This document shows, piece by piece, positions 22,552-34,416 of a stretch of DNA of 64,000 nt; position 1 is the stretch's first letter; each line of letters starts with the position of its first letter. Under the pieces are notes generated by a model. The model made no database searches. It worked only from the letters and a program-made list of their open reading frames with translations, and was not told the origin of the DNA. Origin of the DNA: Adineta ricciae (taxonomy: Eukaryota; Rotifera; Eurotatoria; Adinetida; Adinetidae); NCBI GenBank assembly GCA_905250025.1, contig CAJNOJ010000039.1, positions 1 through 64,000 on the forward strand, read 5' to 3'. The position numbers and the translations under genes were made by a program.

Positions 22552-25500
22552 ATGATCGATGGCAATGTTGGAGGCGGTGGTAGCGAAACCGATATTATCG
22601 GTAGCGCATCTGAGATCATCAAAGATCGCCTTTATTTCGCCACATTACGTATACGACCTAAATCCACTGCCAACACACACTTCTTCTCCGTCGATGATGA
22701 ATACGTCTATGAAAAGTAAATTAAAAAGCAAAAGTTTACTGTCAATCGCATCTTTTTCTGTCCATAGTTTTTATGCTGATTTTGGCCCGTTGAATTTAGC
22801 CGTCGTTCATCGATACTGTACAAAGTTGAATAAAAAGCTAAATGTATGGAAAACAAACTTGATTTGTTAGTATTTTGATTGCAAATGTTTCTTATTAGAA
22901 TCCTACACTTGGACACAAAAGAATCATACATTATACAACCTTTGATCCAAAAAAACGAGCAAATGCAGCATTTCTTATCGCTGCTTATTCAGTAAAGAAA
23001 GGTTTTTTCGAAGAAAAACATCTCCTCTTTTGATTTCCAGATTATCTACTTGAGACGAACACCTGAAGACGCATACAAACCATTAGTGAACGGTATCAAT
23101 GCTTTCCATTCATTTCTGCCATTTCGGGATGCGTCACTTGGCTCGTCATCGTATAATCTTACATTACTCGATACTTTGCAAGGACTCTATAAGGTTAATC
23201 TTATTTCCATGTATTATTTCCTGTTAACAAAGGACAGTATTTCTAGGCGATGCTTCACGGCTTTTTTGACTTCGAAAATTTCGACTTAGAAGAATACGAA
23301 CATTACGAAGTAACGTTCTCGAGAAGAAAACTGATTGGTAAAAGAGGAAAGTTTATTTTTGTTTAGAAAGTAGAAAATGGAGATTTGAATTGGATTGTAC
23401 CTCGTAAAATACTCGCGTTTTCCGGTCCACATACGAAAAGTAAAATCGAGAATGTAAGTTGGTGTTTGTGACATGTTTTTTTTTCCCGACAACGTATATT
23501 CATTATGATCTTCTATTCAAGGGTTATCCATTGCACGCACCCGAAGCCTATTTTACTTATTTTCGTAAACGAAATGTGACGACCATTGTACGTCTGAATA
23601 AGAAAATCTATGATGCCAAACGATTTAGCGACGCTGGTTTTGATCATCATGAATTGTTCTTCAATGATGGTAGTACACCGAGTGATGCGATTACGCTGAA
23701 ATTCCTGAGTATTGTGGAACAAGCGAAAGGAGCTGTTGCCGTTCATTGTAAAGGTAATGAAGACAAAAAACGAATTTCAAAGAGCAAAATAATCATGTTC
23801 TTTCTTGCTTTTTGTTATGTACAGCGGGCCTTGGTCGAACGGGTACTTTGATCGGCGCATACCTAATGAAGCACTATAAATTTACAGCAGCTGAGATTAT
23901 TGCTTGGTTGAGAATATGCCGGCCGGGTTCTGTTATTGGACCTCAGCAAAATTACCTCGAAGAGTAAAGATTCTGATTGGCTTATGCATAGCGAAAAAAT
24001 TATGATAATATTTTCCATCGAATCTTTGTAGAAAACAAGCGTGGCTCTGGTCATTAGGCGATATGTATCGAATTAAAGACCGTCCGCGATACATGTCCTC
24101 GTACGGTGTAAATTCCGCTATGGACACGACGGGTCTTGGTCCCCTTCGGTACTCAATAGGAGACTCGAATAATAATAATGAAGTACGTTCTGAATCCACG
24201 AAATATTTATGCTATAGGAACGATATTTTTATATTTAAAGGAAGAGAATGACAATGAAATAACGCAAGGCGATCGATTGAATGAAATCAAAGCACGTCGT
24301 ATGCAACAGCATCATTCCACAAGCCCATCACATTGGGCATCTCCAAACACGAATGTGACTTCGAGTTTAACGTAAGCTACATTGCTTTTTTGCGAGCTCT
24401 CTCGTTTTTTTTCAAAAGCCTTTCAAGTCGAACCTAGTGCCAAACGAAAACGCTTGTGCATGTTTAACGAAAGCATAACTAATCGTTTAGGTGTAAATAT
24501 TGTAATAAAACTTATCAGTCATCCGCAACATTAATCAAACATACGAAAAGCCAACACACAAATCAATTCCCAATCACTTGTAACAAATGTTCCAACAGAT
24601 CGTTTTCAACAAAAAAAGCTTTACAAATGCATCAAAACCGAATGCATAACAACACTAATGCTATCGCCGATGGTGGTGGTACCGATAGGTACTTCAGATT
24701 AGTTTCTAATCGCATGGGTGAACTGTTCGTCTTCAAATGCTGATCGTAGAGAAACGATCTTTGATTAGATAATTAATAGATTGTTTGGGAAGATTGTTCA
24801 TTTCACTGCTCGCTCTGTTCGTTTTCATCTTTTTTTTATTGCTCGAAAGCTGCTCGTTGAGTGATAGGGAATCGGTATGATTTGATGTATGAAAAATATT
24901 TTGTTCTAGTCTGTTCACAAGACCTTTATTGTCAGCAGCAACCATGGATGATGAACACATAGCGCCACTTCGACTATACAAGAATCGTGCTGTTACGGCT
25001 CCTATCAATTTCCATGAAATCCATCGATCGACTCTATTTGCTACGCTAGACTCAGAAAGGTGTTTTCATAAAATAGGATTTCGGATTGTTGTCATTATAT
25101 ATATATCAATTATCCTTTCGCTTCTATATTTCCAGTTGTTTCGTTAGCCATCCTATGTCTTTTTTACCCGTTTGATCGTGTGTATGTGTGTATGAATGCG
25201 TTTCATTTGCATGATTTAGTAGCTCGCTGATGAAAAATGCCGAGCAGGGACAGCGCTGCCATGTTTTCCTATTGACTTTTTATTGATTTTATACTCAAAT
25301 TTTCTTTTTATTTTATTTTCTTATGCAGCTTCGATCCATCGTCAGCATACAAACGCGCTCAAACAGCACTGATCTCTTCGGGCGGCGTACCACTTCAAAA
25401 TGTCTCATCGTCGATGGCTCCATCAGCAAATCTCCGTCGTAGCTATACACCGGTATCAAATACGCCGTCAAATGCTCTGGCAAGTTCCAATTGGCGCAAG

Positions 25501-26049
25501 CCTCGGTCTTACATAACCCCATCGGCATCGACTATGAAAACGTAAGAGTCTATTTATAAATATGACATTTACCAGATCAAACACATTCATCTTGCATGAA
25601 AAATAGCCTGAATGAGATACAAAGACTTATTAGTTCACAACACCTTTGTAAGCGATATATTTACATATACGACTAAAAAAATCTCTAATCTAAAGAAGGA
25701 AAGCACAATAAAACTGTTATTTATTGATGTTAGAATCTGACAAAAGAAAAACACGCACTATTGACATAACTAAATCTGCGTTTTTCCTCCTTTACTTTAT
25801 TCATTAATTTAATTCATTGTATATTCTAGTCCGATGTATTCCAGTGGACGTTACATGACTTCGGCATTGAATGATAATATGGGCACAACCTTAACTATAT
25901 CTGATAGCGCCAATCGTGATCCTGTTTCATCAGCGATATTGAAAACTTCTTCAAACCAACAATATCGTGGTAAATCACCGATCGCGAACACGACTTCATC
26001 ACCCACTCATTCTTATTACACACGATCAAAATCGGTAAATGCACGATGA
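22552..26049 (+). CDS. CDC14: CDC14 dual-specificity phosphatase with a zinc-finger exon
   Basis: Proline-directed phosphoserine phosphatase acting in mitotic exit, cytokinesis and ciliary functions. The conserved core spans exons from 22552 to about 24373: the N-terminal pseudo-phosphatase half ([69 protein letters not shown]), then the catalytic half with the P-loop HCKAGLGRTG (around residue 280, Cys nucleophile and Arg present), [20 protein letters not shown] and [14 protein letters not shown]. The tail continues through an exon at 24491-24688 encoding two C2H2 zinc fingers, then 24910-25059 (approximately), 25329-25541, and 25830-26049, rich in Ser/Thr/Asn. Splice phases agree across the tail. 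The start [10 protein letters not shown] gives a Gly-rich N-terminus. The tail is not conserved with vertebrates. Confidence 0.93.
24491..24688 (+). other. Symmetric 198-nt CDC14 exon encoding two C2H2 zinc fingers
   Basis: The exon is bounded by an acceptor (TTTAG) and a donor (GTACTT). Read in the CDC14 frame it encodes [22 protein letters not shown] (C-x2-C-x12-H-x4-H, with the Tyr/Leu core positions) and then [23 protein letters not shown] (C-x2-C-x13-H-x4-H). Both flanking junctions are phase 2, and 198 is a multiple of three. Skipping it would therefore leave the frame intact (Thr is encoded either way), as expected of a cassette exon. Known CDC14 proteins do not carry zinc fingers, to my knowledge. 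Confidence 0.85.
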
Positions 26050-26437
26050 GCAATTTCCTAACTTTGAACTTTCTCCCTTTAGTCTTATTCCAAATATTGA
26101 AATTCACCAAAGTAGAGAGAAAAACGAAAAACCCGTTTTGCTGTCCTCCAATGCAGTCTCTCTTTCTCTCTCCCCTCGTTCACTTATTTGTGCCAAACTG
26201 CGTGTTTTTTTCTTTTTTTTTCAATGAGAATCGCTTTTTCTATTCGTTTTGTTTTTCTTTTCCTTGTTTTTCTTGTAGTTGCGAGACTTTTTGCTTTAAT
26301 AATTATGGAAGTTTTTTTAAAGAAAGAACAAGTACTCTCTTTGTCTCTTGCGTGTATGCATTTTTTGTTAAGCTTATTTACTGATCCTGCCGCTACTACT
26401 GATGCTTTTTTCTACTACTACTATTACTCTCTCTATC

Positions 26438-26459
26438 TATATATATATATATATATATG
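26438..26459. repeat. (AT)n microsatellite
   Basis: About eleven AT units downstream of CDC14, preceded by CTA-rich sequence. Simple repeat. Confidence 0.9.
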
Positions 26460-27498
26460 AACGGAACCTTTCTTGTCTTGTATATGTATTCTCTTGTAAT
26501 TTAAAACAGAACAAAATATAATGACGAAAAGACAAGAACAAAAACCTGAATTTCAGATTTATTGTAGCAAATAAAGTTCTTTTAATAATTGGATTTCGTT
26601 TGTTTAGCTTATATTACATGATTGACAAAAGCAGATTGTCGTAAATCTCATCTTTCTTTCACAATTATAAGCAGATTTAATAATAAATGGACAATTTATT
26701 CAAAATAATATTCCGATCTGACATTGCATTTAAATCTTTTGAATAATTATTCTCACAATTCTATCGACGTCCGGTAACGGATATTTGATCAATTCTTTGA
26801 CTGAAATTATTCCTTTTCTGGAGTCAAACTTTATAATTGTATTGTTCCGGACTATGATCATTATCTACGTCGAATTATTAACGCAGGCGATTATCGCATT
26901 TTCTTCTCTCGCTCTTCGAATGACTTCTTTTCTCAGTTGATTCATAGACAGATGACTTAAGCATTAAATTAAGTAGTTCATCATCGTCATCATCATTGCT
27001 TCTTATTGTAATTGCTAACATACAGGAAATTCTTATTGAACAACGAAGAAAAAGCAGAGAATGAGCAAGCATACGGATAGATAGAGAGATAAGGAAGAAG
27101 TAGAGGGTGAGTGAATTCTCTGGAGATCTCATTTCTTTTTTGACGAACATTCATCATCATTTCTCTCGTTTTTCTTTCTGTCTTTACATGAAGTTTTTTT
27201 TTCCAAAATGGTAGCATTCAGTGTTGTGTATGAAAACCGAGGCGATGAAGAAAGAGAAAAGAAAATGGGGAAAAATCTATCTGACTATTAGAATCGAGAG
27301 AAATGTGATGCGGTTTGATAGAAGATGGAAAGCTCAACAGAGGAAAACATAGAAGAACAAAGAGAAAACGCGAATCGAGAGACGTACTGGACGGGAAAAG
27401 TGAGGGAAGCACGTCAAGTAACTAAAGCATACAAAGGCACATGCACATGCGCACACGAGTTTGCCAGTTGAACTTGTGAGTATCCGAGAAAAGAAAAA

Positions 27499-27521
27499 GA
27501 GAGAGAGAGAGAGAGAGAGAG
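27499..27521. repeat. (GA)n microsatellite
   Basis: About eleven GA units in the 5' flank of the active-zone scaffold gene, 160 nt before its ATG. Confidence 0.9.
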
Positions 27522-27683
27522 GCAGAAAAAAGACAAGGACAGAACGGAACACTGTAGAATAGTACTACTGTGCAACAGCACCAAAAAGGAATATTTAATT
27601 AATATGATTGTAGCGTGGCATCAGATCATACGTCATTGTGTCTCCGGTCGTTCAGTCGCCCTCCGCCCATTTTGTCTTACTGA

Positions 27684-30600
27684 ATGTTCAATTCATTGAA
27701 AAGGTGGGTGCAAGATGTGGCGGTCGATCTTAATCCATCGCTACCACCGTTAACATCATCAACAGCGGCAACGTCATCACCTTCATCTCCATTGTTACTA
27801 CCGTCACTTTCAAGGCAAGGAACAGGCACACAACAGTATTCACGTTCGCTAACACCGTCGAATGAACACTTTACAATAAATCCATCATCAGCATCGACGA
27901 TGGGTCTCACGAGACCAATATCCATGGATAATATGCGTGGTTCCAAAGTGACGAATGCATTTGTACCACCACCACCAGCATCGCCTGCAGAACTCGATCT
28001 AAGTCATCTGAATCGTGAAGAACAAGAACATATCGCTAATGTTCTCAGACGAGCAAGAGCTGTCGACGAACAACAAGTATCAGTTCCACCGGTCGTTGTC
28101 CATACAATTCAATCGCCATCGGCGTCAATAGTCTCGGCATCATTATCGCCGTCGGCATCATCCTCGTCTTCCAAGTCGACAAGTAGTTTTAGCAGTGACA
28201 GAGCGGAAAAATATATAAAGAACGATAAAAATGATAATATCGATGATCCTGATATGTAAGTAGATTAGTTCTCGCATGTTTCACTTTCATCGCACGAAAA
28301 GTCATATCTCTTAGATTCTTATTTAGAAGATTTTCACACATCATCTCTCTCGATAAATTCTCTAATTAACTTTGTCGCTTCAAAGGTGATGCATGTCAAA
28401 CTAGACAATAAAACAAATTATTCTTTTCCCTTTTCATTTCCATGGCCTTGTACTTCCCAGACATTTTAAATCTTTCTCCGTCTCTCTCTCTCTTTCTCAG
28501 CATAAATATATATATATAAATATTTAGCTAGCACGCAAATAGTGATAAAAAACAAAGAAAAAGGACTCTTCGCACAAGCGAGAAAACGTCAATTAGAAAA
28601 AGATTATTCATAACGAAGTTTGACAAAACTCTCCCTTGTTTTCCCTTCGTTAGTCAATTCAAATTCAACATGATTCTATTTGAGAAATCATATATGAGCA
28701 GTGATCGAGCACATCTATTAAATTTGATGATGGATGATTTCTCACAAGAGTTTTCTTTTATTAGCAGATATAACGATGAAGAGCATTCTTCGTCGCCGTC
28801 GTTAGAATCAACAATCATAAATATTCACCGATGTCAAGTGTGCAATAAAGAGCAACAACAGAAACTGGAAGAAAATGTGCCGATTTGTCTTCAGTGTCAA
28901 ATCGATGAAGAAATTGCTCAAACAATGCAGAACAATACCATTCCTGTAAGTAACAACAGAAATGTCTGTTTGCGATGCCATTCAATACTTCAAATATCGT
29001 TTTTCTTTTCGGATTTGATTAGCACACGTCGATAAGAAAATCATCATCTCCTGTCCAAATAGAGCTGAATGAGAATGACGAAGATAAACTCTACGATAAC
29101 GTCATGAGAATTGATCAGGAATCAATAAAACCAGATTCGCCGACAGAAGAATATGCATCTCATCTAGAAGTTTCTCATTATATTGACAAAATGAATGATA
29201 ATCAAGGCGAAAATGAAGAGGAAGAAGAAAGGAACGATGACGAGGAACAACAACAATGTCAATTAGTAAGTCTTGAATCGTCATTTCCCGTGAAAACGCG
29301 ATCAAATAATCTGACAGAAATCGATGAGAACGATTTCTTTTATCAAGGACCAAGTCCTTACATTGCTGCAATTGATAATAATCAAATGCTCGACAAAATC
29401 GAACAGCCATCTCCGCCAACATATAAAATCGATGAATATGTCGACGAAGAGGATAATGATGAACGCGATCATGTTAAAGAACTTGAAGAAACAATCGCAA
29501 ATCTCTCTCGACATCTGCCCGTATCACCAACACAAGTAAACGAGATGAAAAATCAAGCAATGATCACAAATTTACGTCAACCAACAAACTTATCTGGCAG
29601 TAATATCGATATTGATTCGATTCTTGAGATGGAAATTGAATCACCATCTGCCGATGATCAGTTTATTCAATCTTCTTCAGTCTCTCGATCTTGTGCAGAA
29701 GCTTCTCAACATCCTCTCAATGTTCCCATTACTGTACCGATATCATTTAATAATAGTCGTCGAATAAGTCTTAGTCGTTCATCCGGTGTACGAGAAAATC
29801 TAACTGATTTATTATTGACAACCGCAACAACGACAGCATCGTCGTCGTTCTCATCTTCGTCCTCGTCAACATCGTCAACAACAACGGTACTACCAACACA
29901 AGAATCCTCTTGTGACGATCACCGACCATTGCAGCGAACAGCATCCACGTATGGAAAGGTATATAGCTAATAATGTGATTTACTTTTATTTTCTTATATT
30001 AATATAATCCGGATAAGATGAGGCAATCTAGTTTACGTAGACTCATTAAATTTGATGAATATTTTTCTATTTTGACGTAGTTTCAAAGCAAAGATATGCT
30101 AATATATTCATACGATTAACAACGCAGCTCTAGGCGATCTCTTATTTCATTAAAAAAAAACTACATCCGCCTTCTCTTTTCTCATCCTCTCTTCCTCCTG
30201 TCCTATACAGACAATTTTCCTTCCAAACAATTTATAAATATTAAGCTTATCTTCGAACTACCTAGAGAAACACCCTACTTGCTTTTTTTTTCTCATTCAG
30301 CGTATGATGCTGCCAACACATCGACAAAAACGCAATCTACCATCTGTTCCCACAATTACAAATAGCTTACAATTACGTCGCGTCAACTCCGAATCTCGTT
30401 TCAGTCTTCCAGCTGCCCCACCTTCAATTCTTATTACTAATGGTAATCTCGATGATGAAAGTGATCTGTTAGAAATTGATCTCAATGATCCCATTGGTTC
30501 AATGAATAGAACAGAACATTTGAAAACAGGAACGAATTCAACTATGAATAGTAATCCGTCGGATTATAATCTAGTGACATTAACTACAAATGATCAATCT

Positions 30601-33233
30601 TCATCCATGGAGGAAATTATTATCAGAAAAAAGCCAGCGAAACAGCTACGAGACCAAACAACAAACACACCACCAATGTCAACTCTATCGTCTTCATTTA
30701 AAACGAAAAAGAAACTGAAAAAGAAAGGTTCATCGTCACCTAGTAATACCAACGGTCATCATATCAACACTACGCATGCCAGTGATCAAATATCGTCCAC
30801 ACGAGCAAATCCACCTGCAAGTTTAATAACTCCAACTACGACAAATATCACTCGTCCAAAATTACAGAAGGTTTTTATCGTAACAAATCGCTAATGACTT
30901 TAATATTCTTTTCATAGAGCACAAGTACTGATATGCTATATTCATTTCCTGTTTCAAAATTACTTCTAAGCCATGATAATCTCAATCCGTCTCGACGTGG
31001 TATGTTGATTATCCTTGTTGAGACGACCACACTGTGTGTGTTTTTGTTCGGTTAGATGATACTGATCTTGGCCTTCGCATAACAGGTGGGCATTCTATAC
31101 CGAATTGTGTAGAAGTAACGGCACGTATTGAACATATTGATACTCATCATCGAAATTACGATATATTAAAGAATGCCGTTCAAGAAGGTAGATTTCAGAG
31201 AATGAAATCTTTCTGAACCTCCCATTGCGACTGCTATGATTTAGGTGATGAAGTTCTGGAAGTTGGTGGAGTATCTTTACGTGGTAAAAGTGCGTTATTC
31301 GTTCAAAAACTGATGAATTCCATTCAAAGTGAATTTGAAATCGTTGTTCGGAGGTGAGAAGTTCTCATTTATCTGCAACTATCTCATTCGCACATATTTC
31401 TATTTCAGCAAACACATCGTGCCACCGATTTCATCTCCGATTGAACTTCATAAGACAGAGCATAGAAAATCATCAAAACATTCCACAACTAAACTACCCA
31501 TGTCACACAACTCGCTTATGGTTGATAATAGTATGCAGCGAAGACATTCCATGGATGCATCCCAACTTTCTCCCAACAGCTTGAATACTAATAACACAGT
31601 CGTCAAATCTCAATCAACAATGATGTCCTTAGGAATAGACGATACAAATCCCATCGATGATCGACTACTTTCCATGGACAACCCTCGAAAGAAGAATGTT
31701 TCGTCAAAAGAACGTCTCTTCTCCGTTGAATCGCTTCATCGTATCGCAGCAGCAAAGTCCGCTGAACAATCAATAAAAATTCCTGCACAAACCTCCACTC
31801 CAAAGCGTACTGACGGCGATATATATAATTCATTTGAACAGGAACGAAAGCAACCAGCAAGAAGATCACATGAAAAAGAAGTAACACCTCTGGTAAAACA
31901 AACATCATTAAACGCAGCAACATCTGAAAATGTAAATTATTCAACGTGAAGACGTCACTTGTTCAAATATTGTCTTTTTTTCTCAATTTAGAAATATATG
32001 AATGATGATGCAATAAGTTTCAATCAATCATCGCAACGACCTCGACAGTATGAACATCGAAATAGTCTTCTACCAAATGATCCCGGCTTGAACGGAGCTG
32101 GTAGTAATCAGAATATTTTCCGACAGAATTCAAATGAATCTGACGAGAGTGATAATCTTTCCCAGTATTTTCTATCGCCATCAAGTCGAAAAAATAGTCT
32201 TCTACCAAACAATGGCACGACAACGACAGATTTCCCTCACGAGCACAAATCAAGTGTTACATCGACTGATAGTGCAGTTGCAACAGATGCGTCACGTCGT
32301 TTACAACAATTCATCCGAACGTCGGAAGACATTCGACAACCCAGAAGCTCAATCGGTGATGCGTCAATGGCTTTCAAGAAACCCGAAGGAAGAAAATCAT
32401 CGTCGACGGCATTTGGCTCGTTCAAGTTCTCGAAGAAAAAGAAAGATTCCCCGGATACACCGAATCTAGTATGTTCGAAAGCAAATGACATGACAAGGAA
32501 ATACTAATTTTCTTCTCTTGTGAATTTTAGTCGACTGAATTACGTGAAACTGATTATGTAGGTGATATTGAACTACAGATTGGACATAGCAGCGAACGTG
32601 AACAGTTGGTTGTGCAAGTTATTCAAGCCAAGAATTTGCCTGCCAAAGATACAAATGGCTATTCGGATCCATTTGTCAAAGTCTATTTACTCCCCGGAAG
32701 AGAGTAAGTATCGACATATATTATAGTTGACAGCAGGAAGGAAATTTATCTTCCTTGTTAATGAAAATATATAAAACCGATAATCATATATGCATCCTTT
32801 TTCTTAGTCAAGAGAACAAACGTCGAACGAAACATGTTCCGAAAAATCTAAATCCTGTTTGGGATCATACAGTCGTTTATGGAAACATGCATCGAGAAGA
32901 ATTGCAGTATAAAATGTTGGAATTCACCGTTTGGGATTACGATCGTTTCAAAGCGAATGATTTCATCGGACAAGTCACTATTGATCTCAAAGGTAATACC
33001 AAATAAGACTCGGTCGTTTCTTCTGAACTTCTCTTTTTTCAGACGCAAGAGTCATTGATGATAAACCACACTGGTATCGTTTGCAAGCATTGCGTTCACG
33101 AGAAGAAATCTCCAATCGTGGCTCGTCGCCACGTTTATTCAAGATGACATCGACTGATTCAGCTGCATCGTCATCATCCGTATTTACAAAAAACAATGTT
33201 AACGCACAAGCTCAGAGCGGTCAACGGAAATAG
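27684..33233 (+). CDS. RIM/Piccolo/Fife-like active-zone scaffold (Rab-binding, Zn, PDZ, C2)
   Basis: Presynaptic scaffold that tethers vesicles and organises release sites (role of the RIM, Piccolo and insect Fife family). The exons run in one frame chain. The first, 27684-28257, has a Pro/Ser-rich region and a RIM-type Rab-binding helix [18 protein letters not shown]. An exon from about 28655 to 28946 has two CxxC pairs (CQVC...CLQC), a reduced zinc site. Long acidic and Ser/Asn-rich exons follow (29022-29958, 30301-30870). PDZ exons (about 31056-31355) include LGLRITGG and [19 protein letters not shown]. More Ser-rich exons precede a single C2 domain (32531-33100): [20 protein letters not shown] and [17 protein letters not shown], ending with DKPHWYRLQ. 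The C2 calcium-binding aspartates are present, as in Piccolo C2A and unlike RIM C2A. No second C2 domain precedes the stop. Confidence 0.8.
28481..28500. repeat. (CT)n tract in an intron
   Basis: Short CT microsatellite in the first intron of the active-zone scaffold gene, followed by an AT-rich stretch. Confidence 0.8.
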
Positions 33234-34416
33234 TCATGAAGAGTCTATTTTGTTCGTGGTTTCTCTTTTCTTATTTTTCTAACGGGCTTTATTTATGTGT
33301 ATATTACTCTACTCAGATATGAACATTGAAACACATGTCAAAGTTTATTTCGAAAACACATCCAGATTTCTCGTTTTTTATGTTATAAAAAAAATGATAA
33401 CTGATGAGATAAACCAGTCGATTTGACATGTCAATAGATTTTCGAGATACAAACACATTGTTACACATCTTGTTGTCCAAAAACTTTTTAAATAAATAAC
33501 ATTCAATGTTAAAGCCAAAAAAAACCTCTTCATTCTACAGCTTCATTAAAGCGAGTTCTCGACCATTTCTGACTTTTCTGAGTGGATTTTACGATGCTCC
33601 TTGAGTTAAAAGGCAAGTGAACTGAATAGGTGAGTATTTATTCTGAAGACAAATGGGAAAGGGAACTTGTCAGGTTTTGTCTTTTGTATTAGTTTCTAAA
33701 TATAAGTTTCGAGTGGATTATTAGTCATGAAACAAAGATGGAGATTTCTATACGGATTTGTTAGAGCATGAATGAGTCTAATCAGTTGCGAAGTGGTTAC
33801 CAATTTTCTTTCATCCAGCGAGTTTTCTGAATCAACAGATTTCCGCTTGAAGATGAATGGTTTTGATAGAAATAAAACAGCGTAACTAATCATTTCATAT
33901 GAAAACAGTTTGAATAATCTGATTCAGTTAGAATGAAAAGATAAAGAAATGAAGTTACAATTGCCTTATAAGTGTATTGTGCAAATCTTTCACCACGGTC
34001 TTCTGATTTTCCGATAGGTGTCGCTGGTTAACAAGCGTTAATGAATGAAAAATCCTGTATTTCGAATTTTTATTCTTAATTAACTCATTTACTGAATTTT
34101 CTGAAGAAGGATTTTTAGGAAACTGTCGTCTTGAGAAAATCGATCGATCCTAGACAGAGAAAAATCACATCGATCGATCATGGTAGGTAAATGAATCATT
34201 GGTGTCGTTATTATTGACAAAAGCGAATACCTATCAATATTTGATGTTTTTTTTCTAGGACACGTGATATTTATTACTTCTCTAATCAAAATTGTTCAAT
34301 AATCTGTTCTGTTATCTGAGAAATGCTCTTGATTTTCTTTCCTATCTCGTTTACATGAACGAAAATTTTCGCTCCGTTTCCTTTTTTCATTTCTAACTGA
34401 ATATATTTCACATCGA
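33234..34416. other. Intergenic region, scaffold gene / RalGEF
   Basis: 1.18 kb of AT-rich sequence. Includes the scaffold 3' UTR (AATAAA-like sequence near 33490). Short open frames on the minus strand have no recognisable content. No gene is supported. Confidence 0.55.

Larger units (their letters stand above)
26050..27683. other. Intergenic region with pyrimidine- and purine-rich tracts
   Basis: Starts with the T/C-rich 3' flank of CDC14, includes an AT microsatellite at 26438-26459 and a GA microsatellite at 27499-27521. Overlapping Phe/Leu/Ser-rich open frames here are compositional artefacts. It probably contains the promoter of the active-zone gene. No other gene is supported. Confidence 0.6.

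Noticed and set aside
26039-26460. Phe/Ser-rich frames downstream of CDC14
   Set aside because: Produced by T/C-rich sequence; no conserved content.
28943-29021. Extra CxxC (VCLRC) that could complete a full RIM zinc finger
   Set aside because: It falls inside the intron between the ATT CCT donor and the exon beginning CACACG; reading through reaches a stop.
31603-31944. 113-codon minus-strand frame antisense to the active-zone scaffold
   Set aside because: Shadow of the real plus-strand coding exon.
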